Origin: an uncultured Bacteroidia bacterium
GTDB taxonomy: Bacteria; Bacteroidota; Bacteroidia; Bacteroidales; ML635J-15
Direction: 5' to 3'
Length of the DNA: 35,227 bases
Assembly: GCA_902776565.1 (NCBI GenBank)
Contig: CACYQN010000022.1
Span: 1 to 35,227 of the forward strand
Both the position numbers and the translations under genes were made by a program. Shown in pieces: positions 22,684 to 32,600 of the stretch. The notes under the pieces are model-generated. The model was given only the letters and a program-made list of their open reading frames with translations, was not told the origin of the DNA and did not search any database. Position 1 is the first letter of the stretch, and each line of letters begins with the position of its first letter.

Positions 22684-23073
22684 TTAGATTGATCTGTAGT
22701 TAGCAGGAAGAATTCCTTCGATCAATTCTCCGTTCTTAATATACTTTTCAATGATTTCGTCGGCCTTCTTTACGTCAACGTAACCGAAAACCACCGGGTC
22801 GCTACCTGGGCGAGTTACTTCGATAGTCGGTTCTGCGTGGCAGTAGCCCATATCGCCAACCTGAATTACCAAAGCCTTAACGCCTCTCTTGTCGAGTTCT
22901 TCCATGAGGTAGTTCATGATTTCCTTTGCACCTGCTGCGATGCCGCTGGTAGCCATACCTACCTTAATCTGAACGATAGCGTCGGGAGAATTGCTGTTTT
23001 CCCTGAGCTGCATTTTGCCTTGCATGTCTTCCTTAATCTTCCTAAGTTCTGCAAGATTCTTGATTTTATTCAT
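22684..23073 (-). CDS. hndB: HndB-like thioredoxin-fold subunit with most cluster Cys lost
   Basis: This 129-residue first gene of the hydrogenase operon matches the (2Fe-2S) ferredoxin-like HndB family. Aligned by eye to the N-terminal domain of the neighbouring HndC, the four cluster positions are G39, S43 (or the adjacent glycine), D74 and C78, so only one cysteine remains. The fold otherwise seems intact (GIAAGAKEIMNYLMEELDKR and AEPTIEV). It may act structurally rather than as an electron carrier. The start has GGAGG six bases before the ATG. Confidence 0.85.
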   Translation of the reverse strand: MNKIKNLAELRKIKEDMQGKMQLRENSNSPDAIVQIKVGMATSGIAAGAKEIMNYLMEELDKRGVKALVIQVGDMGYCHAEPTIEVTRPGSDPVVFGYVDVKKADEIIEKYIKNGELIEGILPANYRSI

Positions 23074-23152
23074 ACTTATCCTCCAAAGTTAATTTTGAAA
23101 TATTTGTATTACATTTATTTAAACTAGTTTCTAACCATAAAAATTGAAAGTC

Positions 23153-23160
23153 CAAAAATA
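23153..23160 (-). promoter_or_regulatory. Possible -7 element of the hydrogenase operon
   Basis: TATTTTTG on the minus strand matches TAnnTTTG; a TTTG (23184-23187) lies 23 bases upstream, wider than the usual 19-21. The leader would be about 75 bases. The rest of 23190-23410 is AT-rich with no gene, hairpin or riboswitch I can recognise. Confidence 0.3.
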
Positions 23161-23413
23161 ATTTATTTAGTGTTTCGGCGAGCCAAAATTTAACATAACT
23201 TTTAAAATTGGACTAATTTATAAATATTCTAAATAGTGGGTTTGGAATGTTTGTTTGTAATGCTTTTGTTATTAGATGTTTATGTGTTGATTTGTAATAA
23301 TGTTCCATTCTAAATAAATGTTTTTAAACATATAGTTCTTGATATGTGTATTTCGCCTATAAAGGGGCTTTCATAAGTCTGGTCGTGTGCTGTATTTTTT
23401 TGCGTACTAAATG

Positions 23414-23467
23414 AAAAAACGGAATCCGAATGCTGAAGCAAATTCAAGATTATGGAATCCGTTTTTT
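23414..23467 (-). terminator. Terminator of the aldehyde dehydrogenase gene
   Basis: AAAAAACGGA and TCCGTTTTTT form a 10-bp stem with further imperfect pairing inside, about 20 bases after the stop. It can work in both directions. Confidence 0.75.
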
Positions 23468-23487
23468 TATATTCTGATTGAAGTTTT

Positions 23488-24858
23488 TTACTTCAGGAAC
23501 ATCCTTATCAGCTTGTCTTTCCAGCTTGCGTATGGCTGGTAGCGCATCGAGATGTCGAGCCAGGTGTATTTCTTTACCACCGACTTGGCGTGGCTGAATG
23601 TCTCGAAAGTCTTTTTGCCGTGGTAACTGCCCATTCCGCTGTTGCCAACGCCGCCAAATGGCAGATTGTTGGTGGCAATGTGGATGATGGTGTCGTTTAC
23701 GCAGCCTCCTCCGAATGGAACCTCGCGCAAAAACTGCTTTTCGACCTTTCTGTCGCTGGTGAAAAGGTACAATGCCAATGGCTTAGGTCTATTCCTGATG
23801 AAATCGGCTGCTTCGTTTGTGTCGGCAACGGTAATTATTGGCAATACAGGACCGAAAATTTCTTCCTGCATCACAGCATCGCCGGGCGTAACATTGTCGA
23901 GAATAGTAGGTTCTATCTGCAAAGTCTCTTGTTTTAATCGTCCGCCATAAACGACTTTTTCCTTTGCAATCAGGCCCGAAACTCTGTCGAAATGCTTCTG
24001 GTTCACCATCTTGCCGTAGTCCTTGTTGGCTAGGATGTCCTTGCCGTACATTTTTGTGGTTTCTTCTTTCAGCAGACTTAGAAACTCGTCGTGTACCGAC
24101 TTTTCGACCAGCACATAGTCGGGAGCAATGCACGTCTGTCCGCAGTTGAGGAACTTTCCGAAGGTTATCCGTCGTGCTGCTATGCGCAAGTTGGCGGTGT
24201 GGTCTATTATGCATGGTGATTTTCCGCCGAGTTCGAGTGTTACGGGTGTGAGATGCTTCGAAGCCTTTTCCATCACCAGTTTTCCGACTGTTACGCCACC
24301 TGTGAAGAATATGTAGTCGAACTTCTGTTCCAGAAGGTCGGCATTTTCGGCACGACCGCCAGTTACAACAGTAACATATTCAGGACTAAATGTTTCAGAA
24401 ATAAGTTGGTGCATAACCTTTGATGTTTCTGGCGAGTATGCCGACGGTTTCACGACGGCGCAGTTTCCTGCCGCTATTGCTCCGATGAGCGGTTCGAGCG
24501 TAAGCAGTACCGGATAGTTCCACGGCGACATTATCAACACTACTCCGTAGGGTTCCTGTACAATCATGCTCTTGGCGTGGAAGTTGGTGAGCGGTGTACA
24601 TTTGCGCTTTGTCCGTGCCCACGAACGCAGGTGTTTCCTGAAGTGCGTTATTTCGGATAAGGTAAGTCCGACTTCGCACATGAACGATTCGGATGCCGAC
24701 TTGCCGAGGTCCTGCTTTATTGCGTCGAGCAGTTCGGCTTCGTGTTTCTTTATCGATGCTTTCAGCTTGTCAAGAGCTGCGAGCCTGTATTTTATGTCGA
24801 ATGTTTTGCCTGTAGAGAAATATCTTCTCTGTGCGTCAACTATTTGTTCTATGTTCAT
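23488..24858 (-). CDS. NAD(P)-dependent aldehyde dehydrogenase (class 3-like)
   Basis: This 456-residue enzyme oxidises aldehydes to acids with NAD(P)+. Visible active-site features are SPWNYP with N114, FTGG (185-188), the general base E209 in LELGGKSP, and nucleophile C243 in NCGQTC. Length of about 455 residues and a hydrophobic, basic C-terminus (KLIRMFLK) match the class 3/fatty-aldehyde group, which often associates with membranes. It lies downstream of an iron alcohol dehydrogenase on the same strand, separated by a palindromic element, and has its own TAACTTTG element (24876-24883). The pair suggests aldehyde/alcohol interconversion near the hydrogenase. Confidence 0.92.
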   Translation of the reverse strand: MNIEQIVDAQRRYFSTGKTFDIKYRLAALDKLKASIKKHEAELLDAIKQDLGKSASESFMCEVGLTLSEITHFRKHLRSWARTKRKCTPLTNFHAKSMIVQEPYGVVLIMSPWNYPVLLTLEPLIGAIAAGNCAVVKPSAYSPETSKVMHQLISETFSPEYVTVVTGGRAENADLLEQKFDYIFFTGGVTVGKLVMEKASKHLTPVTLELGGKSPCIIDHTANLRIAARRITFGKFLNCGQTCIAPDYVLVEKSVHDEFLSLLKEETTKMYGKDILANKDYGKMVNQKHFDRVSGLIAKEKVVYGGRLKQETLQIEPTILDNVTPGDAVMQEEIFGPVLPIITVADTNEAADFIRNRPKPLALYLFTSDRKVEKQFLREVPFGGGCVNDTIIHIATNNLPFGGVGNSGMGSYHGKKTFETFSHAKSVVKKYTWLDISMRYQPYASWKDKLIRMFLK

Positions 24859-24875
24859 AACTTATGTTTTGTTTG

Positions 24876-24883
24876 CAAAGTTA
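24876..24883 (-). promoter_or_regulatory. -7 element of aldehyde dehydrogenase gene
   Basis: TAACTTTG on the minus strand matches TAnnTTTG, 18 bases before the start. No -33 TTTG is found; that position is in the repeat element. Confidence 0.4.
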
Positions 24884-24906
24884 GTTTAAAATTGTTATTT
24901 ATAGTC

Positions 24907-25061
24907 GTCATTTCGGAAGTTAGTCGAAACACGCGATACGGAACGGGGAGCGTTGTGAAGACTGCTATCCGAAATCTCCTTTGTGTACCAATGGGAGATT
25001 TCGCATAAACGAACTCGCAAGCAACGTTCCTTATGCTGCTCGTTCAGTTTTGCGAAATGAC
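24907..25061. repeat. Dispersed palindromic element, copy A
   Basis: This is a 155-base element with 9-base ends in inverted orientation (GTCATTTCG at 24907-24915 and CGAAATGAC at 25053-25061). An inner imperfect pair (GATACGGAACG with CGTTCC-TTATGC) and a perfect 10-bp core hairpin (CGAAATCTCC 24970-24979, GGAGATTTCG 24994-25003, 14-base loop) lie within. It fills the gap between the alcohol and aldehyde dehydrogenase genes and has the same plan as copy B at 2190-2375. It encodes nothing credible; a transposase-dependent miniature element or REP/REPIN-like repeat is likely. Confidence 0.8.
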
Positions 25062-25069
25062 TGTTCTTT

Positions 25070-26278
25070 TTACGCATTTCCTACCATTCCAAGATGATAC
25101 AATTTTTCCAATTCCTTCTTGTCCATAAGTCTTGGCACTGGGTACGTCGGGTTTGCTTCGGCATCGGCGTAGGCTGCCATTTCGGGAATGTCCTCGTCGC
25201 GTATGTCGCTGAGAGTGCGTGGAATGCCCATCTTGTCGTTCATCTCCTGAATCCAGGCTATGAAAAGTTTTGCGGTTTCCTCGTCGCTACGACCTTCGTC
25301 GATAACCCCCGACTTGCGAGCCAATCGTGCTAATTTCTTGTAAACGCAGTCGCCGTATTCGCGCAAGATTATCGGCATAAGTACCGAGTTGGCAAGTCCG
25401 TGCGGTGTTCCATATTTTCCGCCGAGCGAATGTGCAACTGCGTGGATATACCCCACATAGCTCATCGAGAAGGCCAGTCCTGCGCGGAACGAAGCTTCGA
25501 GCATATTCTGACGAGCCTCGGCATCGTTACCATTGGTGTAAGCACGATACAAGTATTTGTGTATCAGTTGTGTTGCTTTTTCGGCATTGGCAGCTGATGT
25601 TTTGTTTAGCGAACCTCCAATGTAAGCTTCAACAGCGTGAGTAAGCGCGTCCATACCTGTCGTGGATGTCATTTTCTGCGGCAATCCTGTTGTTAGCGTA
25701 TAATCGTGGATTGCGTACGGTGGAATTAAGCAGAAGTCGCTGATTGGATATTTGTAATTCTTTTTGCTGTCGGTAATTACGGTTGTGACGGTTGCCTCGC
25801 TGCCGGTTCCTGCTGTGGTTGGAATTGCGATTATTGTCGGCAACTTCTTGTGTACTTTCAGTATTCCGCGCATCTTGGGAATTTGCTTGTTTGGACGAGC
25901 AATTCGTGCGGCGGCACCTTTGGCGCAGTCCATTGCCGAACCTCCGCCCAGCGATACAAAACCTTGTGCACCTTTTTCCAAGTATAGTTTCCTTACGGCC
26001 TCAACGTTTTCGATTGTCGGGTTAGGAACGGTGTCGGCGTAGGTTGTGAAATTTATACCTGCACCCGACAGTACATCTTCGATACGCTTTGCCATGCCAG
26101 CCTTGACTAGTCCTTGGTCGGTGACGAAAATTACATTGTTGATATTGTTCTTGCGTAGAATTTCTGGTATGTCGTTTATGCTTTGCTTAACGACAGGGTC
26201 TTTGTAAGGCAGGAGCGGCTGTGCAATATGAAATGCACACTGGTAAGTCCTGCACCATGCTTTTCTCAAAATATTCAT
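25070..26278 (-). CDS. Iron-containing alcohol dehydrogenase
   Basis: This group III enzyme reduces aldehydes to alcohols with NAD(P)H, or the reverse. The ATG at 26278 (MNILRKAWC) gives 402 residues and has AAAGGAAAGAAG just upstream; a TTG six codons earlier is less likely. The nucleotide-binding region holds LGGGSAMDCAKG and TTAGTGSEAT. Iron ligands come from DALTHAVEAY, HAVAHSLGG and GTPHG histidines with an upstream aspartate. The substrate cannot be fixed; butanol/ethanol or lactaldehyde-type use is possible. With the aldehyde dehydrogenase and hydrogenase nearby, a role in disposing of fermentation electrons is inferred. Confidence 0.92.
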   Translation of the reverse strand: MNILRKAWCRTYQCAFHIAQPLLPYKDPVVKQSINDIPEILRKNNINNVIFVTDQGLVKAGMAKRIEDVLSGAGINFTTYADTVPNPTIENVEAVRKLYLEKGAQGFVSLGGGSAMDCAKGAAARIARPNKQIPKMRGILKVHKKLPTIIAIPTTAGTGSEATVTTVITDSKKNYKYPISDFCLIPPYAIHDYTLTTGLPQKMTSTTGMDALTHAVEAYIGGSLNKTSAANAEKATQLIHKYLYRAYTNGNDAEARQNMLEASFRAGLAFSMSYVGYIHAVAHSLGGKYGTPHGLANSVLMPIILREYGDCVYKKLARLARKSGVIDEGRSDEETAKLFIAWIQEMNDKMGIPRTLSDIRDEDIPEMAAYADAEANPTYPVPRLMDKKELEKLYHLGMVGNA

Positions 26279-26478
26279 CTCTTCTTTCCTTTTCAAAAAA
26301 ATTGCCGCAAAGGAACAGCATTAAAATATGGTGGGATTAAAAATGTGACAGAAACCCCTATTGCTGTGGCCGTTTGCTTGATTTTAGGGGCGAAATTTTT
26401 GTCTGAGGGGCGAAATGTTTCTGGCTGGATGGTTGTAAACGTTATTGTGGGGTAAAAATTAATAATGGAATATACGAT

Positions 26479-26508
26479 TGTAGCGACGTGCCATGGCGCG
26501 TCGCTACA
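26479..26508. repeat. REP-like 30-base palindrome
   Basis: Arms TGTAGCGACG and CGTCGCTACA enclose a centre GCCATGGC that is itself palindromic, so the whole pairs with one T-G wobble. The core CGTGCCATGGCGCG is shared with the element at 4713-4732. Confidence 0.85.
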
Positions 26509-26516
26509 TAGAAACA

Positions 26517-26556
26517 AAAAAATGCGGACAACATTTCTGCCATCCGCATTTTTGTT
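26517..26556 (-). terminator. Terminator of clpB
   Basis: AAAAATGCGGA and TCCGCATTTTT form an 11-bp stem with a 14-base loop, 15 bases after the clpB stop. Its flanks make it usable in both directions. Confidence 0.9.
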
Positions 26557-26570
26557 ATGAAACGGTTTGA

Positions 26571-29147
26571 TTATTTCTTTTCAAATGCAAGAGCATTGTT
26601 TTTGACTGTCACCTCTATGGTGTCGCCTTCGTGAACCTCGTCGCCGATAATCATCTTTGCAACCTGATTCTCGATTTCGTGCTGTATGTAACGCTTTACA
26701 GGTCGTGCTCCGTAAATCGGGTCGTAGGCACTGTCGCCGATGAACCTGATGGCTTCATCGCTCACATTGAGCGTGTAGTTGTTTTCAGCCATCTTCTTAA
26801 TCAGATGTCCGAGCTGAATCTTTACGATGCCGACAATCTGGTTCTTGCTCAACGGCTTGAAGATTATGGTCTCGTCGATACGGTTGAGGAACTCTGGGCG
26901 GACAAACGATTTCAAGGTTGCCATTATGTTCTGGCGCGTCTTTTCCTCGTCGTAGTGACCGCTGTCAATCTGCTCCTGAATGAACTGCGAACCGATGTTT
27001 GAGGTCATTATTATAATGGTGTTCTTAAAGTTGACAGTACGGCCCTTGTTATCAGTAAGACGACCATCCTCAAGTACTTGCAGCAGGATGTTGAAAGTGT
27101 CGGGATGTGCCTTTTCAATTTCGTCGAGCAGAACAACCGAATAAGGTTTACGCCTTACTGCCTCGGTGAGCTGACCACCTTCTTCGTAGCCAACATATCC
27201 TGGAGGCGCTCCGACCAGACGCGAAACGCTGTGCTTCTCCTGATATTCACTCATATCAATACGCGTCATCATATTCTCGTCGTCGAACATGAATTCTGCC
27301 AGAGCCTTTGCCAGTTCGGTCTTACCGACTCCGGTAGAGCCAAGGAAGAGGAACGAACCGATAGGTCGTTTTTCGTCCTGCAGGCCTGCACGCGAACGCC
27401 TAACTGCATTTGCCACAGCATCGATAGCCTCGTCCTGACCGACAACACGCTTGTGAAGTTCGTCTTCGAGGTGCATAAGCTTGAAACGCTCGCTCATTGC
27501 CAGACGGCTTACCGGAATGCCAGTCCAACGACTAACTATTTCTGCAATATCCTCTGCGTCAACGGTTTCATCAACCAAACCCTTGTCGCCTTGAATGTTC
27601 TTCAGTTTGCCTTTCAGTTCCTCGATGTTGCGCTCGCTCTCCTTGATTTTTCCGTAGCGGAATTCTGCAACCTTGCCGTAGTCGGCATTGCGTTCGGCAA
27701 CTTCGGCCTCGTGCTTGTAGTTCTCGATATTCTGCTTCTCGGTCTGAATCTTGTCAACCAACAGTTTTTCTTCTTTCCACTTCGACATCAATGAGTTGCG
27801 TTCCGAACCAAGTTCTGCAAGCTGTTTTTCGATTTCTGCAACCTTCGAAGTGTCGTTTTCGCGCTTCAGGGCTTCCTTTTCGATTTCGAGCTGCTGGATT
27901 TTACGGTTCAGCACATCGATTTCCTCTGGCACCGAGTTGACTTCGATACGCAACTTCGAGGCGGCTTCATCAATAAGGTCGATAGCCTTATCAGGCAGGA
28001 ACCTTTCGGTAATGTACCTGTTCGAAAGTTCTACGGCGGCAACAATTGCCTCGTCGAGGATACGCACCTTGTGGTGGGTTTCGTAGCGTTCCTTCAGACC
28101 ACGCAGAATAGAAACCGAACTTGCAATGTCAGGCTCGTCAATCATAACGGTCTGGAAACGACGCTCAAGAGCCTTGTCCTTCTCGAAATACTTCTGGTAC
28201 TCGTCGAGGGTTGTGGCACCTATGGCACGAAGTTCGCCACGGGCAAGTGCCGGTTTCAAAATGTTTGCTGCATCCATTGCGCCCTGCGATTTTCCAGCTC
28301 CGACCAAGGTGTGGATTTCATCAATGAAAAGCACGATTTCTCCGTTGCTTTCAACAACTTCCTTAACTACTGCTTTCAACCTTTCCTCGAATTCTCCCTG
28401 ATACTTTGCGCCTGCGATAAGAAGACCCATATCAAGAGAGTAGATTTTCTTGGATTTCAGGTTGTCGGGGACATCGCCCTTGACGATACGCCCAGCAAGT
28501 CCTTCGGCAATTGCCGTCTTACCGACACCAGGTTCACCTATTAATATAGGATTGTTCTTGGTGCGTCGGGTAAGGATTTGCAGGATACGACGGATTTCAT
28601 CGTCACGACCGATAACAGGGTCGAGTTTGCCGTTCATTGCACGCTCGTTCAGGTTGATGGCGTACTTGCCAAGTGCGTCGTAGGTGTCTTCTGCTGACTG
28701 CGAATTGACGGTGCTGCCTTTCCTAAGTTCGAGGACGATACTTTTCAGGTTTTCCTTGTTGAATCCGGCATCGCGCATCATCTTACCAATGCTTTCCTTG
28801 CTTTCGGCAAGAGCCATCACAAGATGCTCGACGGAGATGAACTTATCGTTCATTTCGGTTTTCTTCTTGTCGGCAGCGATGAGGATGCGGTTGGTGTCCT
28901 GCGAGATGTAGGGTTCTCCGCCCTGAACTTTTGCGTAACGCGAAACGATGCTTTGTGCGGTAAGTTCAAAGTTACGCTTGTCAATCTCAAGTTTGCTGAG
29001 CATATAGCTCATCACATCGGGTGCTTCGCTGAGCAGTGCCAGAAGCAGATGCCCGGGCTCAATCGCCTGATGTCCATTTTCGCTCGCGATAATCTGCGAC
29101 TTCGAGATTATCTTCTGGGCTTTCGTTGTAAAATCTTCTATATTCAT
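26571..29147 (-). CDS. clpB: ClpB disaggregase (Hsp100)
   Basis: This 858-residue cytosolic chaperone works with DnaK to pull proteins out of aggregates. An N-terminal Clp domain (1-150) is followed by AAA module 1 with Walker A GEPGVGKT (204-211) and Walker B FIDEIHT. A coiled-coil middle domain (about 400-530, rich in E, K and Q) is the hallmark that separates ClpB from ClpA/C. AAA module 2 holds GSTGVGKTE and [11 protein letters not shown], and a C-terminal domain follows. Length matches the family. No CIRCE or HrcA site is visible upstream, nor a TAnnTTTG element, so regulation may use an alternative sigma factor. It is a single-gene transcript. Confidence 0.97.
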   Translation of the reverse strand: MNIEDFTTKAQKIISKSQIIASENGHQAIEPGHLLLALLSEAPDVMSYMLSKLEIDKRNFELTAQSIVSRYAKVQGGEPYISQDTNRILIAADKKKTEMNDKFISVEHLVMALAESKESIGKMMRDAGFNKENLKSIVLELRKGSTVNSQSAEDTYDALGKYAINLNERAMNGKLDPVIGRDDEIRRILQILTRRTKNNPILIGEPGVGKTAIAEGLAGRIVKGDVPDNLKSKKIYSLDMGLLIAGAKYQGEFEERLKAVVKEVVESNGEIVLFIDEIHTLVGAGKSQGAMDAANILKPALARGELRAIGATTLDEYQKYFEKDKALERRFQTVMIDEPDIASSVSILRGLKERYETHHKVRILDEAIVAAVELSNRYITERFLPDKAIDLIDEAASKLRIEVNSVPEEIDVLNRKIQQLEIEKEALKRENDTSKVAEIEKQLAELGSERNSLMSKWKEEKLLVDKIQTEKQNIENYKHEAEVAERNADYGKVAEFRYGKIKESERNIEELKGKLKNIQGDKGLVDETVDAEDIAEIVSRWTGIPVSRLAMSERFKLMHLEDELHKRVVGQDEAIDAVANAVRRSRAGLQDEKRPIGSFLFLGSTGVGKTELAKALAEFMFDDENMMTRIDMSEYQEKHSVSRLVGAPPGYVGYEEGGQLTEAVRRKPYSVVLLDEIEKAHPDTFNILLQVLEDGRLTDNKGRTVNFKNTIIIMTSNIGSQFIQEQIDSGHYDEEKTRQNIMATLKSFVRPEFLNRIDETIIFKPLSKNQIVGIVKIQLGHLIKKMAENNYTLNVSDEAIRFIGDSAYDPIYGARPVKRYIQHEIENQVAKMIIGDEVHEGDTIEVTVKNNALAFEKK

Positions 29148-29356
29148 AATTCTTCAATTTTTTTCAGTTAAACACTGCGCGGTATTGCAATAAGCTTGCC
29201 GAGAAAAAATGTAGGGTATGGAAGATGTTGTTTATTAGCTGATTATGTTTGTTTGGTAAAAATAAGTAATGACAAAATTGCATGATTGTGGTGATGTTTT
29301 GTGACAAGATGTCATATATGTATATGGCAGGAGCCATAAGTTGTGTAATCATAGGT

Positions 29357-29378
29357 ATCGTAGGCTGGAGCCTACGAT
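29357..29378. repeat. Hairpin with 10-bp arms
   Basis: ATCGTAGGCT-GG-AGCCTACGAT is a perfect inverted repeat. A second AGCCTACGAT half-site follows at 29387-29396. It is another member of the small intergenic palindromes of this window. Confidence 0.8.
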
Positions 29379-29497
29379 GAACAGGAGCCTACGATGAGCC
29401 AACGGCTAAAGATAATTGTAAATCTCTTCAAATCTTCAAATCCTCAAAATCGTAAATCGTATATAATATATAGGTATCATAAAAAAAATTTTCTCCA

Positions 29498-29531
29498 TTT
29501 GTCTCTTGTGTTGAAAAAAGGCTTACCTTTG
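29498..29531 (+). promoter_or_regulatory. Promoter of the giant surface-protein gene
   Basis: TTTG (29498-29501) and TACCTTTG (29524-29531) match the Bacteroidota layout with a 22-base spacer, slightly long. The leader would be about 90 bases and ends in a strong AGGAGG site (29618-29623), six bases before the ATG. A small AGCC-GAA-GGCT hairpin (29592-29602) lies ahead of that site. Confidence 0.6.
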
Positions 29532-29629
29532 CATTTCGCCTGAAATCTGTATTTTAGGCATTTGAGTTGAATATAATAATTTGATTTTTAAAGCCGAAGG
29601 CTCCGATGGCATATAACAGGAGGCGATTT

Positions 29630-32600
29630 ATGATGAAAAAACTATTGTTAAATTGGCTGCTATTGCTTACGATGGCGATAGGAGCGGTGGCGCAGGAAAC
29701 CTTGACGGTTTACGATGGAACGGCGACAAACAGTTATGTCCCAATGTATTGTGGATATTTTGACGATTTCACTAGAACACAATTCGTTATTCCAGCAGAA
29801 GATCTCGCAGTTATGGAAGGCGGACAGATTAGCGAAATCAAATTCTACACAACGGATTCAAATATCCCATATACTACAGAGTCAAATGTGGATGTATATG
29901 TGATGGAAGTCGATTATACAAGTATTTCTGCGTATGAAGCTAAAGCTGATGCTCAGATGGTATATTCAGGATTTATAGACTTTGTTTCTGCTGGTAGTGG
30001 TGGAGAAACAACCATTACTTTCGAAACTCCATACACATACAATGGCGGAAACCTTCTTATTGGTTGCGAAAATACAACCGATGTTGGTTATAAGTTCATT
30101 TATTTTTATGGACAGACCGTTAATGGCGCATCTATTTCTGCTTACAATAGTTCAAGTTTGTCTTCTGTAACTCCATCTCAGAGAAACTTTATCCCTAAAA
30201 CAACTTTCACTTACACTCCTGGTGCAGCCCCAGCTTGTCCTAGGGTAAATAATCTTGTGGCAAATAATATTACTTCTTCATCTGCTGATATAACTTGGGA
30301 AGTAGGCGGAACAGAAACAGCTTGGGTTCTCAAGTATGGACCTGCAGGATTCAATGTTGAAACAGGGGGTACGACCCAGAACATTTCCGCAACTCCTGCT
30401 TTCCAGATTACAGGCCTTGCTGCAAATACTCAGTATGATGTATATGTAAAGGCTAATTGTGGCGGTGGAGACGAAAGCGATTGGAAACGCGCTTCATTCA
30501 GAACTGAATGTGGTGTAGAAAGTGTACCATTTTCGGAAAACTTTGATTCTCAGACCGTAGGAAATGTGCCAACATGCTGGACAAAGGTTGGTAGTGGTTC
30601 TGCATTGGTTAATAATGGAACTGCAAATTCTGGTTCGTATAGTTTAAAATTTTCTGGTGTTTCGGGTGGTAATATAATTGCTTTGCCTCAATTTGGAAAT
30701 GAAATTTCTGGATTGCAGCTTTCGTTCTATACAAGACCAGAGTCAACTTCAAGTTCGTGCGGTTCTTTTGAAGTTGGTTATATAACAGACTTGAATGATG
30801 CATCAACTTTTGTTCCTGTTGTATCATACTCATATAGTGAGTGGTCTTCTCCTGTTGCATACGACGAAAAGGAAGTTATAATGCCATCTGCTCCTGCAGG
30901 AAGTTATTTTGCTTTCAACCACAATGCAAATGCTACATATTATTATTGGTTTGTTGATGATGTACAAGTAAATTTGCCACCTTCATGTATCAAGCCAACT
31001 GCATTAGCATATTCAAATGTTGCTGCAAGAACTGCAGTTTTGTCGTGGACTGCAGGTGGTGAAGAAACTGCTTGGCAGATTTGCTTGAACGATAACGAAG
31101 GAAATCCTATTGATGTCACCAATCCTTATACTCTCACAGGTCTTGACCCGGAAACAACCTATACTGTAAAGGTTCGTGCAAACTGTGGTGGCGGTGATTA
31201 TAGTGCATGGACAAACAATATATCATTTACAACAACCGTTGCATGCCCGGTTCCAACTGCATTCACATATAGTAATATTTTTAATACTTCAGCAACTGTA
31301 TCTTGGACAGCAGGTGCTAGCGAAGGTGTTTGGAATTTAAAGTACAAGAAAACTGCTGATGATGAATGGACTGAAGTTAACGGTTTGACTGCTTCTTCCT
31401 ATACAATTACGGGTCTTACTGCTTCTACTGCATATAGTGTACAGGTTCAGGCCGATTGTGAATTGGACGGGACTTCTACTTGGTTGTCTGGCAATTTTAC
31501 TACAGCATACGAAATACCTTTCCTTCAGGAATTTGGTTCGGTAATTCCTGCTGATTGGTCGCAAAAATCAGGTCTTCTTTCTTCTGTGATGGGAGGAGCT
31601 GCGCTTGCAAGTGGCAGTGGCTGGAATTTTGGTGCAGGTAATGGCGTTTTCGACAATCATGCACGCACTAATATTTATGGTTCTTCATGTAATAAGTGGT
31701 TGCTTACTCCTGTTATTTCTATGGATGCCAACGTTCAGCTTACGTTCGATCTGGCTCTTACTGCATATAGCGGAACTATGACAGCTGCTGCAACTACTGG
31801 AACAGACGATAAATTTGTTGTCCTTATTAGTACAAATGGTGGCGAAACCTGGACTATTCTCCGTCAATATGACAATGCAGGTTCCGAATATGTATATAAC
31901 AACATTCCTACTGCAGGTGAAGAAGTTTCTATCAATCTCAGCAGCTACGGTTCGGATAATGTCATAATAGCATTTTATGGTGAATCTACAATAGGTAATG
32001 CTGACAACAATCTGCATATTGATAATGTAAAACTTGACTATATTCCGAATTGCATTAGACCAACAGGTTTGGCAGCTTCAAATGTTTATGCTAGGGAAGC
32101 TACTTTGTCTTGGACTGCAGGTGGAAGCGAAACTGCTTGGCAGATTTGCTTGAACGATAACGAATCCAATCCTATAGACGCAACAAATCCATTCACACTT
32201 ACAGGTCTTGAACCGACAACAACTTATAATGTAAAGGTTCGTGCAAATTGCGGTGGAAGTGATGGCGATAGCGAGTGGACTAACAACATATCATTTACGA
32301 CAACTGTTTCATGCCCTGCTCCAATAAATCTTGCTGTTTCGGGTCTTACACCCACTTCTGCAACTATTGAATGGGAAGCTGGTGCTTTTGAAACTGAATG
32401 GAACTTGAAGTACAAGGCAGATGGCGATGGTGACTGGACAGTAGAAAATGATGTAACAAGTCCATATACGATTACAGGACTTACTGCTGAAACCGACTAT
32501 GAAGTTCAGCTTCAGGCAGTTTGTGCTTTGGACGACTTGAGCGATTGGTCTTCATCTGTTGATGTTTATACCGGTTATTGCCAGCCTGCACCTACATCAA

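Larger units (their letters stand above)
26279..26570. other. Intergenic gap between clpB and alcohol dehydrogenase
   Basis: No gene is supported. It holds a short direct repeat (AGGGGCGAAAT twice, about 26386-26416), a palindrome at 26479-26508 and the clpB terminator. Open frames on both strands lack start signals and family features. Confidence 0.6.
29148..29629. other. 482-base gap between divergent clpB and giant gene
   Basis: It contains a palindrome (29357-29378) with an extra half copy after it, a TCTTCAAATC/AATCGTAAATC low-complexity stretch (about 29417-29462), and the promoter and leader of the giant gene. I see no gene in it. Confidence 0.6.

Noticed and set aside
26293..26517. 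Minus-strand 74-codon and overlapping plus-strand frames between clpB and the alcohol dehydrogenase
   Set aside because: They cross a REP-like palindrome and lack ribosome sites or recognisable features.
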